Shown: piece by piece, positions 1 through 5,134 of the stretch
Layout: each line of letters starts with the position of its first letter
How positions within the stretch are numbered: the stretch's first letter is position 1
Source: an uncultured Gemella sp.
Lineage (GTDB): Bacteria; Bacillota; Bacilli; Staphylococcales; Gemellaceae
Assembly: GCA_947254465.1 (NCBI GenBank)
Contig: CAMYEU010000129.1
Coordinates: 1-5,134 of the forward strand
Direction: 5' to 3'
Length of the DNA stretch: 5,134 nucleotides
Position numbers and translations under genes: made by a program
Notes under the pieces: generated by a model
What the model was told of the DNA's origin: nothing
Database searches by the model: none
What the model saw: the letters and a program-made list of their open reading frames with translations, nothing else

Positions 1-48
1 CGAGATCCTGAGATGTCTCGTGGGCTCGGAGATGTGTATAAGAGACAG
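1..48. other. Nextera P7-side sequencing adapter with i7 index (artifact)
   Basis: This is library-construction sequence, not genome. Positions 1-6 (CGAGAT) match the end of the Illumina P7 primer, 7-14 (CCTGAGAT) sit where the i7 index belongs, 15-29 (GTCTCGTGGGCTCGG) are the Nextera read-2 tail, and 30-48 (AGATGTGTATAAGAGACAG) are the 19-bp Tn5 mosaic end. The index read as its reverse complement is ATCTCAGG, which I recall as Nextera XT index N715. The mosaic end here comes from in-vitro tagmentation and is not evidence of a resident Tn5 element. Biological sequence starts at 49. Confidence 0.98.
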
Positions 49-325
49 CAATAATTCTATTCCCAAAATCCTTCTTATGCTCAACACTTCCAAGTAAAGC
101 TATATTATTACTTTCAGTGGCACAAGAAGTAAAAAATATACTATCTTCAGCTACTTGTAAGATAGATGCTACTTGTCCTCTGGCAGCTGAAAGAAGTTTG
201 TTAGTTGTTTTTCCGAATTTATTAATACTAGCAGCGTTACCAAAATAAGAATTGTTAACTTCAACAAATGTATCCAGTACTTCTTTATACGGTTTAGTTG
301 TAGCACAATTATCTAAATATATCAT
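49..325 (-). CDS. Cysteine desulfurase, NifS/IscS-like, N-terminal part only
   Basis: This is the 5' part (92 codons plus one base) of a PLP-dependent aminotransferase class V enzyme of the cysteine desulfurase family. These enzymes take sulfur from cysteine for Fe-S clusters or tRNA thiolation. Visible family features are the N-terminal strand IYLDNCATTKP (residues 2-12), the YFGNAASINKFG segment (27-38; family form GNPSSxHxxG), the small-residue helix SAARGQVASIL, and the cofactor-phosphate motif FTSCATESNN (65-74; usually TSGATExNN). The PLP lysine and catalytic cysteine lie beyond the cut. The ATG at 325 follows a Shine-Dalgarno AGAAAGG (334-340) by 8 nt. A strong promoter lies at 397-425, so the gene appears to start its own transcription unit. 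The Cys at 68 in place of the usual Gly and the Asn at 35 in place of the usual His are odd. In many Bacilli such a gene precedes thiI, but that region is not present here. The frame stays open through the adapter to position 1, and those extra residues are false. Confidence 0.88.
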
Positions 326-396
326 ACTATCTACCTTTCTTTTTTTATTTTTCAATATATCTAATTCTAAAATAATTACATTTTAAACCACCTTAA

Positions 397-425
397 AGTA
401 TATAACAAAATAGATATTTTATCAA
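397..425 (-). promoter_or_regulatory. Sigma-A-type promoter for the cysteine desulfurase gene
   Basis: On the minus strand, TTGATA (420-425) is separated by exactly 17 bp from TATACT (397-402), 4/6 and 5/6 matches to the sigma-70/sigma-A boxes. The expected start site is near 390, giving a leader of about 65 nt before the ATG at 325. An imperfect inverted repeat TTTAA-GGTGGT-TTAAA (383-398) overlaps the -10 box and start site and could be an operator. I cannot assign a regulator to it. Confidence 0.65.
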
Positions 426-511
426 TTAAAGTGGCTATTGTAAATAAACAAATTCCATCATTGATACTATCTAAAAATCTATACACCTATGCTATAACTC
501 AGAAAATAATT

Positions 512-557
512 AAAAAAGAACAATTAGTAACTGCCTTATATTAGATAGCTACTAACC
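512..557 (-). terminator. Probable rho-independent terminator of the cmk operon
   Basis: On the minus strand, GGTTAGTA (550-557) pairs with TACTAATT (522-529): six Watson-Crick pairs plus two G-U closing pairs. Two further G-C pairs (GC/GC) are possible inside after a 3-nt bulge. The stem is followed by TGTTC and a run of six T (512-517). It starts 21 nt after the thioesterase-like stop codon. The stem is weak, as is common in AT-rich genomes. The rest of the 326-578 gap holds the promoter and leader of the next gene and an all-AT palindrome at 565-578, with no open frame worth calling. Confidence 0.45.
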
Positions 558-578
558 GCTCATTAATTTTTAAAAATT

Positions 579-1010
579 TTATTCTTTATACTCATTACCT
601 ACTACATCTTTAAGAATTTGATCCCATTTTGGTAAATTACGATCAATCCTTATTGCACGGTCACTATCAGTTCCAAGAATATTATGAGAACTTGTTGCAA
701 AAATTACAACTTCTCCATCAACATAGAATTCATATGAAAATATTGTTTTAATACCACTATGTTTATCAATCCATGTTTTAATAAAGATATCTTGGCTATT
801 AAATCTTATATTAGATCTAATTGAATACTTAACATCAATATCAGCATAATATAGATTGTAGTTTATTAATGAATCAATATCAATCCCTAATCCATTTAAA
901 TAATATTTTTTAGCCAAGTTCATCCAATCATAAACATACTTATTATCTAAGAATCCTGCCTGATTGAAGAATTTTTTTTCTAATTTGAATTTTATTGTTT
1001 TCTCGTACAC
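579..1010 (-). CDS. Hotdog-fold (4HBT-type) acyl thioesterase-like protein
   Basis: This 143-aa protein has the layout of the 4-hydroxybenzoyl-CoA thioesterase/FatA-like hotdog family. An N-terminal strand leads to GFLDNKYVYDWMNLAKKYYL (residues 19-38), matching the family pattern GHVNNxxYxxWxxxAR. Strands follow around DVKYSIRSNIRFNSQDIFIKT and a core strand FSYEFYVDGEVVIFATSSH, and the protein ends with RAIRIDRNLPKW. Family members hydrolyse acyl-CoA or acyl-ACP thioesters in the cytoplasm. In my hand alignment the usual catalytic Asp before the GHVNN block is Asn16 and the His is Phe20, so activity may be altered or lost. A frame opens further upstream at a TTG (1028), but I chose the GTG at 1010: AAGGAG (1018-1023) precedes it by 7 nt and it starts one base after the plsC stop. 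It has no signal peptide or membrane segment. It is the last gene of the cmk-plsC operon. The fold assignment is moderately sure; the substrate is unknown. Confidence 0.7.
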   Translation of the reverse strand: MYEKTIKFKLEKKFFNQAGFLDNKYVYDWMNLAKKYYLNGLGIDIDSLINYNLYYADIDVKYSIRSNIRFNSQDIFIKTWIDKHSGIKTIFSYEFYVDGEVVIFATSSHNILGTDSDRAIRIDRNLPKWDQILKDVVGNEYKE

Positions 1011-1011
1011 T

Positions 1012-1599
1012 TTACTTCTCCTTCGCAATCAATTCAGAAATTTTCTCCATTAAAATTGCAGTAATTTCATCGTGACTCTTACCTTCTTCTTTTAATTCCG
1101 CTGCATCAATTTCATCGCCAATTACAATCTTAATACTAGAAAAAATTCTGAAATTTTTATTAGGTATAATTGCAAATGGAATAATTTTAGTTTTTGCTCG
1201 TGTCGCAATAAATGATGCACCATTATGAGATTCACCTAAATTTAAATCTTTAGAGTGTGAACGAGTCCCTTCAGGGAAAATCCCCACGACTTCACCTTCT
1301 CTAAGCAATTTAATACTATTATTAATTGCTACTCTATCAAACGTTCCTCGCTTAATCGGAATTGCTCCTGTAGCTTCTAAAGCCTGCTTCACAAAAATTA
1401 TTTTAAATAATTCTTCTTTTGCTATAAAACGAATTTTCTTATCGAAAAATGCAGGAAATAATAACGGATCATGATTACTCAGATGATTACCTGAAATTAC
1501 AACCCCTTTAGCATTCTCAATTTTTTCCTTATTTACAATAGTAACCTTGTAAAAAGTTTTGTAATATAGTGCCAATAACTTTCTAATAAAATTATACAT
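1012..1599 (-). CDS. plsC: 1-acyl-sn-glycerol-3-phosphate acyltransferase
   Basis: This 195-aa member of the LPLAT/AGPAT family transfers an acyl chain to the sn-2 position of lysophosphatidic acid, giving phosphatidic acid at the inner face of the membrane. All the usual blocks are present: the catalytic HX4D as NHLSNHD (H39, D44), KEELF (61-65), the GAIPIKRG block (78-85), the glycerol-phosphate-binding FPEGTRS (108-114), and IIPFAI (139-144). The N-terminus (FIRKLLALYYKTFYKV) is hydrophobic and basic and could sit on the membrane, but it is not a clear signal peptide. The length is normal for the short bacterial form. The ATG at 1599 lies 9 nt after the cmk stop, and its AGGAG ribosome site overlaps that TAG stop, suggesting translational coupling. 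Its own last codons (AAG GAG) serve as the ribosome site of the next gene. Paralogous acyltransferases of this family can differ in substrate, so the exact acyl acceptor is inferred. Confidence 0.92.
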   Translation of the reverse strand: MYNFIRKLLALYYKTFYKVTIVNKEKIENAKGVVISGNHLSNHDPLLFPAFFDKKIRFIAKEELFKIIFVKQALEATGAIPIKRGTFDRVAINNSIKLLREGEVVGIFPEGTRSHSKDLNLGESHNGASFIATRAKTKIIPFAIIPNKNFRIFSSIKIVIGDEIDAAELKEEGKSHDEITAILMEKISELIAKEK

Positions 1600-1608
1600 A
1601 GTACTCTC

Positions 1609-2286
1609 CTAGTATTTTTCTATACTTTTAACTAATTCAGTCATTTTTCCAACAACTTCATCAATAGTCATGCTCGTCGTATCTAATAATGTTGCAGAAT
1701 CTACCTTAACAAGTGGCGCGATATCTCTATTCTCATCTTGCCAATCGCGTGCTTTAATATCTTCTTTTACTTTTTCAAAGTCTACATTTGCAATACCTTG
1801 ACGTTCGAAATCTAATACTCTTCTTCTAGCTCTTTCTTCAACTGACGCAGTTAAGAAAATTTTAACATCAGCGTTAGGAAGTACTACAGACGCAATATCT
1901 CTACCGTCCATAATAATATTATTAGTATTAGCTAGATTTCTTTGAGTATCAATTAAGAAATCTCTTATGGCTGGAGATTTAGCGAATAACGAAGTGTATT
2001 TTGATACTTCTGCAGTTCGAATTTTATCACTCACTTCCACATCATTAACATAAACGTATTGGATTCCGTCAACATACTCAACTCTGAATTCAGTTTTACT
2101 TAATAATTCTTTAATTTTTTCTTCTTCTAATTCATCTAATCCATTAGATAAGAAATTATACGTTAAAGCTCTATACATTGCACCAGTATCAACATAGTTA
2201 AATCCTAATGATTTTGCTACCATTTTTGTTATTGTACTTTTTCCTGATCCTGCTGGCCCATCTACGGCCACTGATACATATTTCAT
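1609..2286 (-). CDS. cmk: (d)CMP kinase (cytidylate kinase)
   Basis: This 225-aa P-loop nucleoside monophosphate kinase phosphorylates CMP and dCMP to the diphosphates with ATP, feeding CTP, dCTP and CDP-lipid synthesis. Seen in order are the Walker A loop GPAGSGKST (residues 10-18), the substrate-binding DTGAMYRA (33-40), an insert typical of bacterial CMP kinases around IRTAEVS (89-95), DGRDIASVVLP (127-137; family usually RDIGTVV), FLTAS, and the arginine-rich lid RARRR (152-156). Length is normal. Two ATGs stand in tandem at 2289 and 2286. The ribosome site GAGAGG (2294-2299 region) is only about 3 nt from the first but 6 nt from the second, so I prefer 2286; the first would add one Met. 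It is the lead gene of the cmk-plsC-thioesterase-like operon, with an extended -10 promoter just upstream. Gene identity is secure. Confidence 0.96.
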   Translation of the reverse strand: MKYVSVAVDGPAGSGKSTITKMVAKSLGFNYVDTGAMYRALTYNFLSNGLDELEEEKIKELLSKTEFRVEYVDGIQYVYVNDVEVSDKIRTAEVSKYTSLFAKSPAIRDFLIDTQRNLANTNNIIMDGRDIASVVLPNADVKIFLTASVEERARRRVLDFERQGIANVDFEKVKEDIKARDWQDENRDIAPLVKVDSATLLDTTSMTIDEVVGKMTELVKSIEKY

Positions 2287-2319
2287 CATTTACCTCTCAG
2301 ACAAATTTTTTCAATATAT

Positions 2320-2328
2320 ATTATAGCA
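2320..2328 (-). promoter_or_regulatory. Extended -10 promoter of the cmk operon
   Basis: On the minus strand this reads TGC-TATAAT, a perfect -10 hexamer (2320-2325) with the TGn extension (2326-2328). No good -35 box lies 16-18 bp upstream, and extended -10 promoters often do without one. The predicted start near 2313 gives a leader of about 25 nt carrying only the ribosome site. The operon can therefore be transcribed independently of topB. Confidence 0.6.
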
Positions 2329-2355
2329 TAGAGTTGTTTTAAACACTAGATTAAA

Positions 2356-2384
2356 GTGAAAAAAGTTAATTTATCAGCTATAAT
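2356..2384 (+). promoter_or_regulatory. Possible plus-strand promoter facing the hairpin array
   Basis: GTGAAA (2356-2361, 4/6 to TTGACA) is separated by 17 bp from a perfect TATAAT (2379-2384). Transcription would begin near 2391 and run through the hairpin array toward the 3' end of topB. The stretch is about 14% GC, so a chance match is quite possible. Confidence 0.25.
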
Positions 2385-2436
2385 TATTAAATAAAATTAA
2401 TTAAAAAATATATTACACTACAAATAATTTTACATT

Positions 2437-2492
2437 GGGAGTGACTCAAAAATCGTGATTTCGGAGAAACAAGATTTTGTAGAGTCACCCCC
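2437..2492. repeat. Hairpin 1 of the array (GTGACTC/GAGTCAC)
   Basis: GGG-A-GTGACTC (2437-2447, one bulged A) pairs with GAGTCAC-CCC (2482-2491). After a small internal loop, AAAATC (2449-2454) pairs with GATTTT (2473-2478), and TTTC (2459-2462) pairs with GAAA (2466-2469) around a GGA loop. This GC-rich base marks the left edge of the array. Confidence 0.75.
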
Positions 2493-2497
2493 GCACA

Positions 2498-2550
2498 GTT
2501 TATTAGATATCTAAAAAGCTTTTATAAAGCGAATTTAGATATCAATAAAC
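2498..2550. repeat. Hairpin 2 of the array (17-bp arms)
   Basis: GTTTATT (2498-2504) and GATATCTAAA (2506-2515) pair perfectly with TTTAGATATC (2534-2543) and AATAAAC (2544-2550): 17 pairs broken by one bulged A at 2505. An inner GCTTT (2518-2522) pairs with AAAGC (2526-2530) around the loop TAT. It is symmetric, so either strand can fold it. Confidence 0.8.
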
Positions 2551-2552
2551 CA

Positions 2553-2620
2553 CTTGCATTGTACGTTAGAATTTTTAGTGCCAAAGGCACGTTAAAATTC
2601 TTACGTATAACGTATGCAAG
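2553..2620. repeat. Hairpin 3 of the array (CTTGCAT/ATGCAAG)
   Basis: The base stem is CTTGCAT (2553-2559) with ATGCAAG (2614-2620). The middle stem joins 2560-2575 and 2594-2609 with one T-T mismatch (2567/2602) and one G-T pair (2561/2608); bases 2610-2613 bulge out. The tip is GTGCC (2578-2582) with GGCAC (2586-2590) around AAA. It is the longest fold of the array. Confidence 0.8.
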
Positions 2621-2667
2621 GACACACCAAGAAGTGAGTCATAAGACGAAACTGATTGGATTGTGTC
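2621..2667. repeat. Hairpin 4 of the array (GACACA/TGTGTC)
   Basis: GACACACCAA (2621-2630) pairs with TTGG (2656-2659) and TGTGTC (2662-2667), with a 2-nt bulge at 2660-2661. Inside, AGT/ACT (2633-2635, 2651-2653) and GTC/GAC (2638-2640, 2645-2647) can close a small stem with loop ATAA. It abuts hairpin 3, so the two stems could stack end to end. Confidence 0.65.
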
Positions 2668-2731
2668 TACTGCTGAGGCTATGAGTTATCATATACACTT
2701 TGTTTAAGTTTAGGTCTATTGGATCAGCACC

Positions 2732-4840
2732 TTATTTCAATTTCAACCCAGCTAAAGCTGACAATGCATTATTTTCTAATTTTTCCTGCTTCATGTATTT
2801 TTTCATATCTACACGACTCGCCTTGTCTTTTTTACTAGATTTAATTCGTTTATCAACTTCTTTTTGTTTTAATGAATTACCACATCGACAACGATAAGTA
2901 GCATTTTCACCATTACCGAATAATGTCATTTTTTTATGGCAATTATCACAGCGCAGATTTGTTAATCTACTAATGACCTTACGATTACGACAAGTCGGAC
3001 TAGAACATTTCAGCATCTTAGTACCTTTTTTATCTACTTCAAGCATAAAACTACCGCACTCTTCACATTTCTTACCACTTATGTTATCGTGTTTAAATCT
3101 ATCTTCACTATCTTTAATTTCTGCAATACATGATTTCGTATAGTCTTTAACATCATTTAAAAACTTATCTTTTGAAAGTTTGTTCTTAGCAATATTATCT
3201 AATTGTTTCTCCCAGACTGCAGTCAGAGATGGACTCTTAAGATTTTTAGGTACTAAGTTTAGAAGTTGCTTCGCCTTATTAGTAGTTTTAATTCGACCAT
3301 TATCTAGAACTAAATAATCATTCGTAAATAATTTTTCTAATATATCTGCTCGTGTAGCTACAGTACCAATACCATTAGTCTCTTTAAGAATTTTTCTCTC
3401 ATTCTCATCATCAACAAACTCAAATGGATTCTCCATAGCATAAATTAGAGTACCTTCTGTATAATAACTAGGTGGGGTAGTTTGCTTTTTATTATAAACT
3501 AATGATTCCAATTTATGACTACCATTTTGAAGATTAATAGTTTTATTTTGCAATTCTTCTCTACTTAATTCTTTATACCCCTCTTGAATTACTTTTAATC
3601 CTTTGGCAGAAAATACTTTATTTTCAATATTAAACGAATACGTAGTCTCTTCGTATTTATACTCCGGTAATAAATTCTCTAAAAATCTCTTAGCTACCAA
3701 ATTATATATTTTAGTCTCCATATCTGACATCGACATATAGTTAGGTCTTTGCTCAGTTGGGATAATAGCATGGTGATCGCTTACCTTTGCATTGTTAATA
3801 ATCTTCTTAGTATTATAGTCTTTTACTTTAAGTAATTTTGCGGTAGTTTCTTTAAAATCTCCTCCAATTGCTTGAATACGATCTTTTAAAGTGTTTTTCA
3901 TATCACTAGTTAAATATCTACTATCCGTTCTTGGGTAAGTCAATACCTTATGTCTTTCATATAGACTTTGAACAATGTTTAATGTTTGTTTCGGTGACAT
4001 ACCAAATAACGCACTAGCTGTTTGTTGAATATCCGTTAAATTGTATAAAGGTTTTGCTGATGATGTTTTAGATTTTTTCTGAACATCATTAAATTTAATT
4101 TCTTTATTAATATTCTTTTTAATGAATTGTTCTGCTTTTTCCAGATTAAATTCACTATTACCACAGCTAAACTTAACACCATCAATTTGTGCTTCAAAAG
4201 TATAATAGTCTTTTGGTTTGAATTGTTTAATCTTTTCTTCTCTCTCGAAAACCATCTGCAATGTTGGAGTTTGAACACGACCACAGTTAAGTGATGCATT
4301 ATATTTTAACGTTAATGCTCTAGATGCATTTATTCCAACTAACCAGTCTGCATTAGCACGAGCTATACCTGAATAATATAATCCTAGGTATTCTTTCCCG
4401 TCTTTTAGGTTTCTAAATCCATCTTTAATCGCCTTATCTGTTACAGAAGAAATCCAAAGTCTTTTTACATTTTTATTGCATTTAGCCTTATCGATAATAT
4501 AACGAGCAACAAGCTCCCCTTCACGACCTGCATCAGTCGCAATGATAACTTCGTTAACATCTTTCCTATTCAAAGCATTTTCTACGACTTTATACTGTTT
4601 AAAAGTTTTCTTAATTATTTCTGTTTTCATAAACTTTGGAATCATCGGTAAATTCTCTAAATTTACATTGTTAAATTCCTTATATTTATCAGGTGTTTGA
4701 AGGGTTATTAAATGACCTAATGCCCAAGTAACTACATACTTATCCCCTTCAAGACAACCATTTTTATTATTTTTCGCTCCAAGATTCCTCGCAATGTCAC
4801 GAGCAACCGAAGGTTTTTCACAAAGTACTACACTTTTCAT
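2732..4840 (-). CDS. topB: DNA topoisomerase III (type IA)
   Basis: This 702-aa type IA topoisomerase cuts and reseals single strands to relax or decatenate DNA, often with RecQ-type helicases. The N-terminal Toprim domain shows CEKPS (7-11, acidic E8) and the metal-binding TDAGREGE (102-109). NCGRVQTPT (185-193) and SDHHAIIPTE are further family blocks. The catalytic tyrosine is Y302 in LTYPRTDSRYL. MENPFEF and GIGTVATRADI follow. The C-terminus carries a cysteine-rich zinc-ribbon-like region with pairs C592/C595, C612/C617, C631/C634 and C651/C653, then a lysine-rich tail likely to bind DNA. This is the chromosomal Bacilli-type layout and full length. A GTG frame opens at 4855, but that GTG lies inside GTGAGGA, which works as the ribosome site for the ATG at 4840 (8-nt spacing), and the family motif MKSVVLCEKPS begins there. 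A 442-bp gap separates it from cmk, and no T-run terminator is visible after its stop. Confidence 0.97.
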   Translation of the reverse strand: MKSVVLCEKPSVARDIARNLGAKNNKNGCLEGDKYVVTWALGHLITLQTPDKYKEFNNVNLENLPMIPKFMKTEIIKKTFKQYKVVENALNRKDVNEVIIATDAGREGELVARYIIDKAKCNKNVKRLWISSVTDKAIKDGFRNLKDGKEYLGLYYSGIARANADWLVGINASRALTLKYNASLNCGRVQTPTLQMVFEREEKIKQFKPKDYYTFEAQIDGVKFSCGNSEFNLEKAEQFIKKNINKEIKFNDVQKKSKTSSAKPLYNLTDIQQTASALFGMSPKQTLNIVQSLYERHKVLTYPRTDSRYLTSDMKNTLKDRIQAIGGDFKETTAKLLKVKDYNTKKIINNAKVSDHHAIIPTEQRPNYMSMSDMETKIYNLVAKRFLENLLPEYKYEETTYSFNIENKVFSAKGLKVIQEGYKELSREELQNKTINLQNGSHKLESLVYNKKQTTPPSYYTEGTLIYAMENPFEFVDDENERKILKETNGIGTVATRADILEKLFTNDYLVLDNGRIKTTNKAKQLLNLVPKNLKSPSLTAVWEKQLDNIAKNKLSKDKFLNDVKDYTKSCIAEIKDSEDRFKHDNISGKKCEECGSFMLEVDKKGTKMLKCSSPTCRNRKVISRLTNLRCDNCHKKMTLFGNGENATYRCRCGNSLKQKEVDKRIKSSKKDKASRVDMKKYMKQEKLENNALSALAGLKLK

Positions 4841-4880
4841 CAATAAATTCCTCACATATATATTCTTTACTTCATTAATT

Positions 4881-4921
4881 ATTATAATAGAAATAGTATA
4901 TAATAACTAGTACTTAATCAA
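4881..4921 (-). promoter_or_regulatory. Candidate promoter region of topB
   Basis: Two overlapping choices exist on the minus strand. A perfect TATAAT (4881-4886) has only TAGTTA at 17-bp distance. TATACT (4895-4900) has TTGATT (4916-4921) at a short 15-bp spacing. Either would give a leader of roughly 35-50 nt before the ATG at 4840. The region is so AT-rich that neither is secure. The remaining 4922-5088 shows no supported gene, RNA or terminator. Confidence 0.35.
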
Positions 4922-5088
4922 ATTTAAGTTTCATTTTATTTTCTTACTTAATTTATTTTATACATAAACATCCCTTTTATATATTCGATTATTATTTTAT
5001 TTTTCAATACAAATATTCCAATCTTTTCATCTTTCACCTTGAACTTATATTTAAATTAAGGTATTCTAGTATTGACTAAGAACTACGC

Positions 5089-5134
5089 CTGTCTCTTATA
5101 CACATCTGACGCTGCCGACGATATGCAGTGTGTA
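5089..5134. other. Nextera P5-side sequencing adapter with i5 index (artifact)
   Basis: CTGTCTCTTATACACATCT (5089-5107) is the reverse-complement Tn5 mosaic end, GACGCTGCCGACGA (5108-5121) the read-1 tail, TATGCAGT (5122-5129) the i5 index position, and GTGTA (5130-5134) the start of the P5 primer complement. The index in primer sense is ACTGCATA, which I recall as Nextera S506. Biological sequence ends at 5088. Confidence 0.98.

Larger units (their letters stand above)
2437..2692. repeat. Array of four adjacent hairpins between topB and cmk
   Basis: The 2290-2731 gap has no supported gene. Its right part is packed with four successive imperfect palindromes (2437-2492, 2498-2550, 2553-2620, 2621-2667), the last two directly abutting. 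A small ATGA/TCAT stem (2681-2692) follows. By hand count it is about 37% GC, against about 14% in the adjoining 2341-2436, so the block stands out from its surroundings. No stem is followed by a T-run on either strand, so these are not ordinary intrinsic terminators. It may be a repeated intergenic palindromic element, a structured RNA, or the processed 3' region of the topB transcript. One G-T pair in the third stem, and one in an alternative pairing, would pair only in a plus-strand RNA, a weak hint of orientation. Confidence 0.7.

Noticed and set aside
30..48. Tn5 mosaic ends at both edges suggesting a composite transposon
   Set aside because: They are joined to the Nextera read-1 and read-2 tails and index positions, so they come from library tagmentation.
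565..578. Perfect 14-bp palindrome AATTTTTAAAAATT
   Set aside because: It contains only A and T and is expected by chance in such an AT-rich spacer; as a hairpin it would be very weak.
2437..2492. Hairpin 1 as the topB intrinsic terminator
   Set aside because: On the minus strand the stem is followed by CCCAATG and on the plus strand by CCGCACAG; neither has a T-run, and it lies about 240 bp past the topB stop.
2437..2692. CRISPR array or tandem direct repeat
   Set aside because: The four units are inverted repeats of different sequence with no recurring direct repeat or regular spacer.
2700..2897. Plus-strand open frame of 65 codons
   Set aside because: It is antisense to the well-supported 3' end of topB, has no ribosome site, and its composition is that of the reverse-complemented gene.
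4036..4299. Minus-strand open frame of 87 codons inside topB
   Set aside because: It is an out-of-frame shadow of topB codons 180-270, low in complexity and without a start signal.
4948..5037. Minus-strand frame of 29 codons from GTG upstream of topB
   Set aside because: It has no properly spaced ribosome site, a Lys/Ile-rich composition expected from AT-rich DNA, and no recognisable family. It could be a gene remnant, but nothing supports that.

Overview
The window is a 5.1 kb fragment of a low-GC (roughly 30%), AT-rich Bacillota genome. TopB has the Bacillus/Staphylococcus-type architecture, and the promoters and Shine-Dalgarno sites look Gram-positive. Together these point to the class Bacilli. 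Base composition and the style of the intergenic repeat suggest a Gemella-like organism, but that is from memory and unproven. All recognisable genes lie on the minus strand, so transcription runs right to left.

The natural DNA is only 49-5088. Positions 1-48 and 5089-5134 are Illumina Nextera library adapters, each with a readable 8-nt index. Both ends are therefore technical, not biological.

In transcription order: an AT-rich leader without a supported gene (4841-5088); topB, DNA topoisomerase III (2732-4840); a 442-bp gap holding four back-to-back hairpins (2437-2667) of much higher GC than their surroundings; an extended -10 promoter; a tightly packed operon of cmk (CMP kinase), plsC (acylglycerolphosphate acyltransferase) and a hotdog-fold thioesterase-like gene; a probable terminator (512-557); a good sigma-A-type promoter (397-425); and the first 92 codons of a NifS/IscS-like cysteine desulfurase, cut off at 49.

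The cmk-plsC-thioesterase genes look translationally coupled: the cmk stop lies in the plsC ribosome site, and the last codons of plsC form the ribosome site of the third gene. Cmk supplies CDP for CTP, dCTP and CDP-diacylglycerol. PlsC makes phosphatidic acid. A thioesterase-like protein would also act on acyl thioesters. A shared role in membrane lipid supply is plausible but inferred. The main undescribed item is the hairpin array between topB and cmk, which may be a mobile or repeated palindromic element or a structured RNA.
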